Of a DNA stretch of 64,000 bases, positions 7,545-15,286 are shown piece by piece; position 1 is the stretch's first letter, and each line of letters opens with the position of its first letter. The translations under genes were made by a program, and so were the position numbers. The DNA is taken from positions 1,257,127 to 1,321,126 of the forward strand of contig NZ_CP142850.1 of the NCBI RefSeq assembly GCF_036287235.1, written 5' to 3'. This DNA comes from Exiguobacterium sp. 9-2. Its GTDB lineage: Bacteria > Bacillota > Bacilli > Exiguobacteriales > Exiguobacteriaceae. The notes below the pieces were generated by a model that searched no databases, was not told the DNA's origin, and saw nothing but the letters and a program-made list of their open reading frames with translations.

Positions 7545-8918
7545 ATGAAGAAGGAAGAAGTGCTGGCACAAGCGATCCTCGAGCACGTTGGTGGAAAAGA
7601 CAATCTCCGGCAGCTTGCGCACTGCATGACGCGGGTTCGCTTATCGTTAAAGGACCCGACGCAAGCAAATATCGATGCGTTAAAACGGATTGATGGGGTC
7701 ATGGGGGTCATCGATGACGAAACGTTACAAATCGTCGTCGGTCCGGGAACAGTCAATCGGGTAGCCGACCATTTAAGTCGCGAGACGGGACTCGCGATTG
7801 GGGAAGAGTCCGTGGATCCGAATTTGACACCAGAAGAACGAGCAGCGGTCGAGCGGCAAAAAGTGAAAGCGAAACAACAGTCACCGTTCAAGCGCTTCTT
7901 ACGCCGGATCGGGAATATCTTCATCCCGCTCATTCCGGGGCTTGTCGCTTCCGGTATCATCAACGGGGGAGCCAACTTCGCGAAGAACGCGGGTGTCGAT
8001 GCAACACAGACCTGGATGCAAATATTATTATTGATCGGTGGGACGGTCTTTGCATATCTCGCGATCCTTGTCGGTTGGAATACGGCGAAGGAGTTCGGCG
8101 GAACACCGGTGCTCGGGGCGATTGCCGGTGGGATTCTATTCAATCCGGTACTTGCGGACATCACGATTTACGGGGAACCGCTTGTTCCAGGCAGGGGTGG
8201 CTTGTTTGGGGTCATCTTTGCCGCGTGGTTAATGACGTATCTTGAGAAACACATCCGTCGTTTCATGTTCGCATCGATCGACATCATCTTCACGCCACTG
8301 TTGACGGTGCTGATCGTCGGATTCGCCTCGCTGTATGCGATCATGCCGGTGGCTGGACTGTTGTCAGACGGCATCATGAAAGCAATCAATGCCGTACTTG
8401 AGGTCGGTGGACCACTTGCTGGGGCAGTACTTGCCGGCTTCTTCCTACCACTCGTCATGGTCGGTCTCCATCACGGACTAACGCCAATCCACCTTGAATT
8501 CTTGAATACGATCGGCAACACGCCACTCTTACCGATTCTTGCGATGGCAGGAGCAGGTCAAGTCGGGGCAGCGATGGCGATCTTCGTCAAAACGCGTAAC
8601 CCGCGTTTGCGTAACATCATCAAGGGTGCGATTCCAGTTGGTTTCCTTGGAATCGGTGAACCGTTGTTATACGGGGTCACGTTGCCACTTGGTCGACCGT
8701 TCGTAACGGCATGTCTCGGGGCAGCGGTCGGTGGTGCCTTCCAAGCGACGATGAAGACTACAGCACTTGGTGTCGGCGTATCCGGTTTATCGTTAACACC
8801 GTTGATCGATAACGGAATGTACTTGACGTATATCGGTGGTCTCGTCATCTCATACGTCGCAGGCTTCCTGTTCACGTACTGGTTCGGTTTCAAAGAAGAG
8901 ATGGCAGACGGTATTTAA
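7545..8918 (+). CDS. murP: PTS MurNAc transporter, EIIBC component
   Basis: Takes up and phosphorylates a sugar through the PEP phosphotransferase system; next to murQ and mupG the substrate is most likely MurNAc or MurNAc-GlcNAc. EIIB is residues ~1-85 with the phosphocysteine in LAHCMTRVRLSL; a linker rich in charged residues leads to EIIC (~105-450) with about ten helices, LHHGLTPIHLEF and GIGEPLLYGVTLPL. There is no EIIA domain, so a glucose-type EIIA from elsewhere must donate the phosphate. RBS AAGGGGG lies before the ATG. Specificity is inferred from the operon. Confidence 0.88.
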   Translation: MKKEEVLAQAILEHVGGKDNLRQLAHCMTRVRLSLKDPTQANIDALKRIDGVMGVIDDETLQIVVGPGTVNRVADHLSRETGLAIGEESVDPNLTPEERAAVERQKVKAKQQSPFKRFLRRIGNIFIPLIPGLVASGIINGGANFAKNAGVDATQTWMQILLLIGGTVFAYLAILVGWNTAKEFGGTPVLGAIAGGILFNPVLADITIYGEPLVPGRGGLFGVIFAAWLMTYLEKHIRRFMFASIDIIFTPLLTVLIVGFASLYAIMPVAGLLSDGIMKAINAVLEVGGPLAGAVLAGFFLPLVMVGLHHGLTPIHLEFLNTIGNTPLLPILAMAGAGQVGAAMAIFVKTRNPRLRNIIKGAIPVGFLGIGEPLLYGVTLPLGRPFVTACLGAAVGGAFQATMKTTALGVGVSGLSLTPLIDNGMYLTYIGGLVISYVAGFLFTYWFGFKEEMADGI

Positions 8919-8925
8919 AGTAATG

Positions 8926-8972
8926 AAAAGCAGTTGAATCCTTCGAAAAAGAAGGAATCAGCTGCTTTTTCC
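8926..8972 (+). terminator. Intra-operon terminator between murP and mupG
   Basis: A 19-bp stem with one bulge (8926-8944 with 8951-8970), loop GAAAAA, ends in a T-run. It lies 8 bases after murP, so transcription of the downstream genes is probably reduced relative to murQ and murP rather than abolished. Confidence 0.8.
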
Positions 8973-9000
8973 CTAAGTAGAGAAGTGAAGGAGTGAGTCG

Positions 9001-10047
9001 ATGAAAGGATTATCGATCTATTTAAATGAACCAATCACGGATGAGACGAATGAGTGGTTGCAGCGGATGCGCACCGTCGGCTTTACGTCGCTCTTTACAT
9101 CGCTTCATATCCCTGAGGATGATTCCTCACTGTACGTCGAACGCTTGCAAGCGCTCGGTCGTGTAGCAAAGACACTCGGGTATGAGCTCGTAGCGGACAT
9201 CGCACCAGCGTCACTTGCGACGCTCGGAAAGACGTGGGAGACGGCAGCGACGCTAACGGACTGGGGTGTCACCGGACTGCGGCTTGATTACGGCATCAGT
9301 CCGCGACAAATCGCGACATTATCGAACCAGATGATGGTCGCACTCAATGCCAGTACCTTAACGGCAGACGAATTAACTGAGATGAAGGCACATGGTCTGC
9401 AACTCGAACGTACGGAAGCGTGGCATAACTTTTATCCGCGACCGGAAACCGGACTCGACCGGACGTGGTTTGACGAAAAAAATGCCTGGTTGCAGGCGCA
9501 AGGATTACGCGTCCAAGCATTCATACCGGGCGACGGAACACTTCGCGGACCGTTATTCGAGACGTTACCGACACTTGAAGACCATCGGGGAGTGGCACCG
9601 TTCGCAAGTTATCTGGACTTAAAGCCGACCGTCGACCGAATCCTTGTCGGCGATCCACGGTTGACGGAAGCGACGATTCGGCAATTTGAAGCAGAGCAAG
9701 ACGGAGTCATCGTACTTCGGGCATTCGCGAACGGACGACAAGAACAACGGGATACGGAAACGAATCGATTTGATCCGGCGCGGGATGTCATTCGATCCGT
9801 TGAATCGCGCATGAGTCCGTCGACGATTGATCTAACACCGCAAGATCAGTCTGCCCGCCCGCTTGGCACAATCACGATTGATAATGAACGCTACGGGCGA
9901 TACGCCGGTGAGGTGCAAATCACGAAGTGCGATCTTTCGGCAGATGAACGGATTAATGTCCTTGGACGCGTGATTGCAGAAGATCGTCCTTTGATTGCGT
10001 TACTTGGTCCAGGAAGTAAATTCCGGATTGACTGGGTGGCGCCATGA
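9001..10047 (+). CDS. mupG: MupG-like 6-phospho-N-acetylmuramidase (DUF871 family)
   Basis: 348-aa member of DUF871. The S. aureus family member MupG cleaves MurNAc-6-phosphate-GlcNAc in the cytoplasm to feed MurQ. The N-terminal ~240 residues look like a TIM barrel (MKGLSIYLNEPI, VGFTSLFTSLHIPEDD, VTGLRLDYGIS); residues ~245-348 are the cyclophilin-like C-terminal domain. Operon position directly after murQ and murP supports the role; sequence alone would only give the family. The start has GAAGGAG 8-9 bases upstream. Its last four bases overlap the next gene (ATGA). Confidence 0.85.
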   Translation: MKGLSIYLNEPITDETNEWLQRMRTVGFTSLFTSLHIPEDDSSLYVERLQALGRVAKTLGYELVADIAPASLATLGKTWETAATLTDWGVTGLRLDYGISPRQIATLSNQMMVALNASTLTADELTEMKAHGLQLERTEAWHNFYPRPETGLDRTWFDEKNAWLQAQGLRVQAFIPGDGTLRGPLFETLPTLEDHRGVAPFASYLDLKPTVDRILVGDPRLTEATIRQFEAEQDGVIVLRAFANGRQEQRDTETNRFDPARDVIRSVESRMSPSTIDLTPQDQSARPLGTITIDNERYGRYAGEVQITKCDLSADERINVLGRVIAEDRPLIALLGPGSKFRIDWVAP

Positions 10048-10571
10048 GGCAGATCGTTGCCGAGCGCTTCGCCTATCTATACCGAGGGGAATTGTTCACG
10101 GTCATCACGATTTTACCACTCAGCTGGTTTGGTAATCGTGTCTTTCCGCAACTTCAATTATTTGAACTCAGTGCATTTTGGATGTCACTGTTTTTGTTCG
10201 AACTGTTGTTGATTCAGGGTGCTTGGTATTGGTATAGCAAGTGGAGACGTCTGAAGAAAGAAGGAACGTCAATTACCCGAGAACCGGTCGTCCGACGATT
10301 ACGCCACTGTCGTGTCATCAATATTATTCTAATCGTTCTGACGACGTGCACGTTCGGAAGCGACTGGATTCGTTTTCAATCTGAGCTTCCGGTGTATGGA
10401 TTACGAATCACCTTGTTTTTATATATTTTTGCGATTCTTGAATATATCAATTATTTCCATATCCAACTGATGTACGATAACCGGTCGGATGTGCAATACT
10501 TAATACGGAATCGACGTTTGAAACGATCAGCATTGAATAAGGATATGCAACGACTTCGTAAAGTAGTCTAA
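10044..10571 (+). CDS. Four-helix membrane protein coupled to mupG, unrecognised
   Basis: 175 aa with four hydrophobic segments (about residues 15-30, 40-65, 92-108, 120-142) and basic cytoplasmic stretches, ending in a Lys/Arg-rich tail. I do not recognise the family. The ATG overlaps the mupG stop (ATGA), so translation is coupled, which suggests a link to muramate recycling or to the cell envelope. It shows no catalytic motif, and it could equally be a bystander at the operon end. Confidence 0.7.
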   Translation: MRQIVAERFAYLYRGELFTVITILPLSWFGNRVFPQLQLFELSAFWMSLFLFELLLIQGAWYWYSKWRRLKKEGTSITREPVVRRLRHCRVINIILIVLTTCTFGSDWIRFQSELPVYGLRITLFLYIFAILEYINYFHIQLMYDNRSDVQYLIRNRRLKRSALNKDMQRLRKVV

Positions 10572-10598
10572 GGGTTCATAGAAAATAGGAGGGATTGT

Positions 10599-10655
10599 AT
10601 GCTCGATATGCTCATTCGTGGCTATCGAAAGTTAAGGAAGTTAAGAGGGCGTTAA
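10599..10655 (+). CDS. Possible 18-residue cationic peptide ORF
   Basis: ATG at 10599 follows AGGAGGG at 10588-10594, an ideal site with ~5 bases spacing. The frame encodes MLDMLIRGYRKLRKLRGR and stops at 10655, 17 bases before the DUF1349 start. It could be a translated leader that couples the two neighbouring genes, or a real short amphipathic peptide. The site does not serve the DUF1349 frame, whose only in-frame starts near it are too close. Evidence is the ribosome site alone. Confidence 0.4.
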   Translation: MLDMLIRGYRKLRKLRGR

Positions 10656-10672
10656 GAGGGAGGATACTATCG

Positions 10673-11230
10673 ATGAAGTGGATCAATCGACCGACACGTA
10701 TCGAACAGGAGACACCGTTACGCTTCATGACGGATCCGGATACGGATTTTTGGCGCAACACACATTATCAGTTTAATCGTCAGACGGGGCATGCGTTGTT
10801 GCAGGATGCTCCAAATGGAGAATTCAAATGCCGGATTGAAGTGAAATTAAAACCGAATGCTACATATGATCAAGCGGGGATTTTGCTATATGTGAACGAT
10901 GACCACTGGGTGAAAGTCTCGGCTGAGTTCATTCCGGATGGTCCATCACATCTCGGTGCCGTCGTGACGAGCTTTGGGTACTCGGACTGGTCGTGTCGGG
11001 ATGTCGACAACACATTGTTTGATGCGCCGCTTGTCTTTGAACTTCATTATCTCAATCAAGACGTCACGTTGTATCACGTGACGGGAGAGCACAAAGAGCA
11101 GCTCAGGATCGCACACTTACATGACGTGACCGATTTGAAGATCGGACCGTACGCCTGTAGCCCGGATGTAGAAGCGGCAGGATGTGAAGTAGAGATATTG
11201 AATTTCACATTAGAGAAAGTCGTTGAATAA
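10673..11230 (+). CDS. DUF1349 domain protein (concanavalin-like fold)
   Basis: 185 aa. The pattern FW...THYQFNRQTGHALLQ, CRIEVKLKPNATYDQAGILLY, DDHWVKVSAEF and SVV-like strands (GAVVTSFGYSDWS) matches DUF1349, a concanavalin-A-like beta-sandwich related to glycan-binding and laminarinase-like folds. No signal peptide is visible, so it is cytosolic. GGGAGG lies ~8 bases before this ATG; an in-frame TTG at 10595 is too close to its own upstream site. As last gene of the MurNAc operon, before a strong terminator, it may bind or act on a sugar; this is inference. Confidence 0.75.
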   Translation: MKWINRPTRIEQETPLRFMTDPDTDFWRNTHYQFNRQTGHALLQDAPNGEFKCRIEVKLKPNATYDQAGILLYVNDDHWVKVSAEFIPDGPSHLGAVVTSFGYSDWSCRDVDNTLFDAPLVFELHYLNQDVTLYHVTGEHKEQLRIAHLHDVTDLKIGPYACSPDVEAAGCEVEILNFTLEKVVE

Positions 11231-11236
11231 AACATC

Positions 11237-11276
11237 AAAAAAGTGGGGCGATGCTATACATCGCTCCACTTTTTTT
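11237..11276. terminator. Bidirectional terminator
   Basis: A 17-bp stem with one wobble pair (11237-11253 with 11259-11275), loop CTATA, is flanked by an A-run and a T-run. It ends the MurNAc operon and the convergent citrate synthase gene. Confidence 0.88.
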
Positions 11277-11301
11277 AAGAAATTGTTAAAAAGAAGGCGG
11301 A

Positions 11302-12408
11302 TTAAAACTTAGCCGCTTTTTCTGGCATCGGACCCGTATACAACGATTGTGGTCTAAAGATTCGGTTGTCTCCTGCTTGTTCAAGGATGTGTGCCGTCCA
11401 ACCGATGATGCGGCTAGATGTGAACGTCGGTGTGAACAGTTCTTTCGGAATATCGAGTCCTTTTAAGACGGCTGCTGCAAAGAACTCGACGTTCGTATAG
11501 AGTTTTCTGCCCGGTTTGTACTCTTCGAGTAAATCAATTGCTGTTTGCTCCATTTGTGTAATCAGATTGAACCAATCGCTTTCTTGCGCGAGATCTTTTG
11601 AGACGACTTTTAAAGCTTCTGAACGCGGATCACGTGTTTTATAGACGCGGTGACCAAAGCCCATCAGTTTTTCGCCTTTCTCTAACTTGTTCCGGATCCA
11701 CGGTTCGATGTTGTCGATCGTTCCGATCTCATCAATCATCTCAATGACTTCTGACGGAGCACCACCATGAAGCGGTCCTTTCATGGATCCGATCGCGGCA
11801 CAGACGCCAGAAATCATTTCCGATTCCGTCGAGACGACGACACGAGAAGCGAACGTTGAAGCATTCATGCCGTGTTCAATCGTTAGGATCAGATACGCCG
11901 TCAGTGCTTTGATCTCAACTTCACTCGGCAATTGTCCTTTGATCATATAGATGTAATTCGCGACGTGATCAAGTTCCGGATTCGGTTCGATGAAGTCAGC
12001 ACCTTGATTTTTTTGATACTTATAGGCGATGATCGTTGGTAAGAGTGCTGTTACGTGCATCGCTTGATCAATTGTCGGTGGCCAAGCGAAAGCGGGTGTA
12101 CCAAGTGCCGAGATTGCTGTTCGCATCGTACTCATGACATCCATCTCGTTCGGCAATGTATCGAGAATCGTTTTAACGTAAGAAGGAAGTTCGCGATAAC
12201 TCGTCATCTGTTCTTTGAATGTCAAAAGTTCCGATTCAGTCGGGAATTCACCATTCCAGATGAAATACGCCACTTCTTCGAATGAATAGGATAATGCGAG
12301 TTCCTTTGCCCAGTGTCCGCGATAGATAAGGTGACCTAACGTTCCATCGACTAAACCGATTTGTGTTTCAGCGGCAATGACGCCTTCGAGTCCTTTTTTG
12401 TATTCCAT
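11302..12408 (-). CDS. citA: Citrate synthase, CitA type
   Basis: Condenses oxaloacetate with acetyl-CoA to citrate at the entry of the TCA cycle. 368 aa, typical for the short bacterial form. Visible active-site histidines lie in SMKGPLHGGAPSEV and KLMGFGHRVYKTRDPRSEA. At the position of the usual catalytic Asp (NVDF) the protein has Glu: KLYTNVEFFAAAV, as also in B. subtilis CitA. The start at 12408 is chosen because AAGGAG lies 8 bases upstream; a GTG at 12417 overlaps that site. It is a lone gene, not next to icd or mdh. Confidence 0.9.
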   Translation of the reverse strand: MEYKKGLEGVIAAETQIGLVDGTLGHLIYRGHWAKELALSYSFEEVAYFIWNGEFPTESELLTFKEQMTSYRELPSYVKTILDTLPNEMDVMSTMRTAISALGTPAFAWPPTIDQAMHVTALLPTIIAYKYQKNQGADFIEPNPELDHVANYIYMIKGQLPSEVEIKALTAYLILTIEHGMNASTFASRVVVSTESEMISGVCAAIGSMKGPLHGGAPSEVIEMIDEIGTIDNIEPWIRNKLEKGEKLMGFGHRVYKTRDPRSEALKVVSKDLAQESDWFNLITQMEQTAIDLLEEYKPGRKLYTNVEFFAAAVLKGLDIPKELFTPTFTSSRIIGWTAHILEQAGDNRIFRPQSLYTGPMPEKAAKF

Positions 12409-12587
12409 CTTCAACACTCCTTTTCTAATATCTACTGTCAGTATGACTTACAACGATACCAAATCACCAGTTATTTGAATGCGTTTCCAAAATTATTCTG
12501 AGGTGTTCTATAATCAAAGAAGAAATTATAATGGTTTAATAGAAAATTGTATCTACTATGACGTACATAGTTGAAGAAGGAGTACAT

Positions 12588-12854
12588 ATGAATAAAGCCA
12601 TGATTATTCGCTTATTAGGATTTTTCTTTGTATTGAATGTCTTTTTAATGATCGATATTTTCTTTTCAGTGAGCCGAACGATTCTTGAGCCAATGGCATT
12701 AGTCGTTGCTTCATTGACCATGTTCATTCCTGTGAAACGGCTCAAGCCACTAGAAGAACAAACGCTGTCGATTTTCAAATCGAGTATCGCTGTCATAATA
12801 GGGATGCTCTTGATGAGCGGATTATTCTTACCCATCGTATTCCTCTTTGGATGA
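12588..12854 (+). CDS. Small three-helix membrane protein
   Basis: 88 aa starting MNKAMIIRLLGFFF, with AAGGAG 5-6 bases before the ATG; an upstream in-frame ATG at 12558 lacks a site. Three hydrophobic segments (about 4-22, 31-46, 62-84) leave almost no soluble domain. I do not recognise it. It lies alone between citA and a convergent HAD gene. Confidence 0.6.
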   Translation: MNKAMIIRLLGFFFVLNVFLMIDIFFSVSRTILEPMALVVASLTMFIPVKRLKPLEEQTLSIFKSSIAVIIGMLLMSGLFLPIVFLFG

Positions 12855-12907
12855 GTAACTATTGATAGAGATTTAACTATTGATCCGAAAATTTCACCAG
12901 GCGTTAT

Positions 12908-13687
12908 TTAGGAATACGACGTGGAATAGACGTATTTTTGGCTTAGATGTCTGATTTGTTCGGCTATGCGAGATTCTAAAGGACTGGTGGAGTCAATGGT
13001 GTGATCTGCGTAAAAACGGAGTGATTTATGGCTTCCGATCATGACCGCATACTGTGCTCCTTTGAATAGCTCGATATCATTCGCGTCATTCCCAAAAGCA
13101 ATGTACCCCTCGTTCTCGATACCGAGTGTTTGTAAAGCAGTCCGTTTATTGATGGTAGTCGGACTAATGTCCAATACTTGTTCCGATCCATGATAATGAA
13201 CAACGACATCCATTCGAAGTAGCTCGTTTTCTAAGGCTTTCAGATTGTTGGCACTCAAAATAAGTATTTTTATGATTCGATCATGGTGAGCTAGCGGAAC
13301 GTTTTGTGCCGTCTTAGCCGGATCTAGATTGTTCAGGATAGGATGGTCTTGCGGTCCGTTATATGTATAATTCCAGTCACTATCGATTAAATATGTGGCT
13401 TTATGCTTGTCGAGTAATCCCGTAATAAGGGAAAGCTCACGATCGTCGAATGATTTGGACTGAACGATTGTTTGTTCCGATGCGACCAACGATCCGTTTC
13501 CGCCGATTAAGATATGGTCGTGGAATGAAGGATGAATGACGGGTAGCATGTCACGGATAGGACGTGCTGAAGCAAAAATCACACGGTGTCCGTCGTCCTC
13601 GACTGCATGAAGCGCCTGTGCGATGTCTTGAGACATCGGTTTTCCTTTAAAACAAATTGTTCCATCGAGATCAAATACAAAATTCAT
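12908..13687 (-). CDS. Cof-type HAD-superfamily phosphatase
   Basis: 259-aa hydrolase with the HAD core: motif I FDLDGTI (nucleophile Asp within residues 5-11), the C2B cap insert, a Lys in the cap-to-core return, and motif IV GNDANDIELF. Cof-type members dephosphorylate sugar phosphates, FMN or pyridoxal phosphate in the cytoplasm; the substrate is unknown. GGAGGG 6-7 bases before the ATG at 13687 decides the start against the upstream ATG at 13717. A second Cof-type protein lies at 45976-46824. Confidence 0.85.
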   Translation of the reverse strand: MNFVFDLDGTICFKGKPMSQDIAQALHAVEDDGHRVIFASARPIRDMLPVIHPSFHDHILIGGNGSLVASEQTIVQSKSFDDRELSLITGLLDKHKATYLIDSDWNYTYNGPQDHPILNNLDPAKTAQNVPLAHHDRIIKILILSANNLKALENELLRMDVVVHYHGSEQVLDISPTTINKRTALQTLGIENEGYIAFGNDANDIELFKGAQYAVMIGSHKSLRFYADHTIDSTSPLESRIAEQIRHLSQKYVYSTSYS

Positions 13688-13763
13688 AAGCAACCCTCCG
13701 AAAGTCAGTTGATGCACTTATCATAACAAATATTTACAGATAACATACCAATTCTTTATTTTG

Positions 13764-13798
13764 AGAAAACAAAAAGACTCCAGTCAATGCTGAAGTCT
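13764..13798 (-). terminator. Terminator of the siderophore operon
   Basis: On the minus strand AGACTTCAG and CTGGAGTCT (13790-13798 and 13775-13783) form a 9-bp stem with one U-G pair, followed by TTTTTGTTTTC. It lies 14 bases after the reductase gene. Confidence 0.75.
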
Positions 13799-13811
13799 AA
13801 TCATTGGTACC

Positions 13812-14507
13812 TTATGCTAAAAACGTATCTCGCTGGTCCTGACGTTTATCAATCATGATTTGTGCTGCCGGAATGTTAGCAGCCTGCAACACGTCAATCG
13901 TATCTCGGAGAAATTCATCACTACCAACGATGTAGAACAAACCTTCCTTGTCCGCTGTCATCGCTTTGACAGCATCGTAGTAGGCAGAGCGACTCTCGAC
14001 ATAAGCGTGACCAAACTGCTCATGTGAAGAAAGCTGAGTCTTGAATAGTTCAGTTTGCGTAGAATCAACGTTCAACGAGTGCATGTGCGGAATGCCATTT
14101 TTGTCAGTCTGATATTGCAAGATGATCGGGCGAAACGTTGCCAGACCGACGCCTGCTGAGAGTAAGTACACTGTACGATTTTCCCGGCGTAGTGGAATGT
14201 TCGAATGCGTCTTAAACAAAGCAATCTTCTCACCCATTTTCAGCTGCTGAAGTGTCTGCTTAAAGACGGAACATTCCGGTTTGATCCGTGTCGTAATCCC
14301 AATCGTTCCTTCATGAGGGAGCGTCGAAATCGACATATGCCGGATCAGACTGCGGTTCGGCTTTTCGTCTGCATTAAAACCTTCCAGTGCCATATGCGTG
14401 TGTGCGCCTTCCTCCCAAACGAAATCATCCGGGCGTTTCAAATGAAACGTATAGGTATGTTCGCCCTCTTGCGTCACTTGTTCTAGTGGTAGCCAATCGA
14501 TCTGCAT
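13812..14507 (-). CDS. FAD/NAD(P)-binding ferredoxin-reductase-like protein, possible ferric-siderophore reductase
   Basis: 231 aa with the ferredoxin-NADP reductase fold. An N-terminal FAD barrel (~1-100) carries LIRHMSIS in the flavin-binding RxxS position, and a C-terminal nucleotide domain carries LLSAGVGLATFRPII and FYIVGSDEFL. It lacks an iron-sulfur or flavodoxin domain. It is the last gene behind a siderophore ABC importer, 26 bases from the ATPase, so reducing imported ferric siderophore is a reasonable role. That substrate is inferred from position only. Confidence 0.75.
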   Translation of the reverse strand: MQIDWLPLEQVTQEGEHTYTFHLKRPDDFVWEEGAHTHMALEGFNADEKPNRSLIRHMSISTLPHEGTIGITTRIKPECSVFKQTLQQLKMGEKIALFKTHSNIPLRRENRTVYLLSAGVGLATFRPIILQYQTDKNGIPHMHSLNVDSTQTELFKTQLSSHEQFGHAYVESRSAYYDAVKAMTADKEGLFYIVGSDEFLRDTIDVLQAANIPAAQIMIDKRQDQRDTFLA

Positions 14508-14533
14508 CGTTCATTCCTCATTTCTATTAAGTA

Positions 14534-15286
14534 TCAATATACAGCAATTGGACCATACGGACCTTCGATGATCTCAAGCCGTGTCTCGAAAATCTCGGAT
14601 AATAGCGCTTCATCCATGACTTCGGCGACCGTTCCGAAGGCAGCAATTTGTCCGTCCTTCATCGCACAGATGTGATCAGCGTATTTCGCAGCAAAATTGA
14701 TATCGTGCAAGACGGTGATGATCGTCCGTCCAAACGTATCGGCGACGTGTCGCAGGTACCCCATCATCTGGACCGAACGGGCGATATCGAGATTATTGAG
14801 GGGTTCGTCGAGTAGAATGTATTCCGTTTCCTGGCAGAGTACCATCGCGACATAGGCCCGTTGTCGCTGTCCGCCCGATAATTCGTCGAGGTAGCGGTTC
14901 TCAAGCGACGTCAGCTCGAGAAAATCGATGTATTTCGAGATGATCGTTTCGTCGTCCGCTGTCAGGCGACCTTGTGAGTAGGGAAAACGTCCGAAGCCGA
15001 CGAGCTGCCGGACCGTCAGCCGGGTCACAAAATGATTTTCCTGCCGCAGGATGGTGATGATCTTTGCTAAGTCTTTCGATTTGCTACTTGTCACGTCCAT
15101 CCCGGCGACTTCGATCTGTCCGGCATCGAGATCAAGCAAACGACCGATCATCATCAACGTCGTCGACTTGCCAGCGCCGTTTGGACCAATCAAAGCCGTG
15201 AAACCGCCTTTTGGAATCGTTAAGTCGATTGGACCGATTCTGACATCGTCTGTATACGATTTTTTAACTTGTTCGAGTGATATCAT
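14534..15286 (-). CDS. Siderophore ABC importer, ATPase (YclP-like)
   Basis: 250-aa ATPase of the iron-siderophore (FecE/FepC) class. Walker A GPNGAGKST is at residues 34-42, the signature is LSGGQRQR, Walker B YILLDEP, and the switch His is in TVLHD. It drives import through the two permeases encoded just upstream. Its ATG overlaps the stop of the permease gene by four bases (ATGA), with AGAGG upstream. It resembles B. subtilis YclP of the petrobactin system; the ligand here is inferred. Confidence 0.88.
   Translation of the reverse strand: MISLEQVKKSYTDDVRIGPIDLTIPKGGFTALIGPNGAGKSTTLMMIGRLLDLDAGQIEVAGMDVTSSKSKDLAKIITILRQENHFVTRLTVRQLVGFGRFPYSQGRLTADDETIISKYIDFLELTSLENRYLDELSGGQRQRAYVAMVLCQETEYILLDEPLNNLDIARSVQMMGYLRHVADTFGRTIITVLHDINFAAKYADHICAMKDGQIAAFGTVAEVMDEALLSEIFETRLEIIEGPYGPIAVY

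Noticed and set aside
7529..8164. Long minus-strand frame inside murP
   Set aside because: Antisense shadow of a membrane-protein gene; no ribosome site and no recognisable family.
12868..12890. Short direct repeat TAACTATTGAT
   Set aside because: Two copies only, in AT-rich intergenic sequence; no structure.
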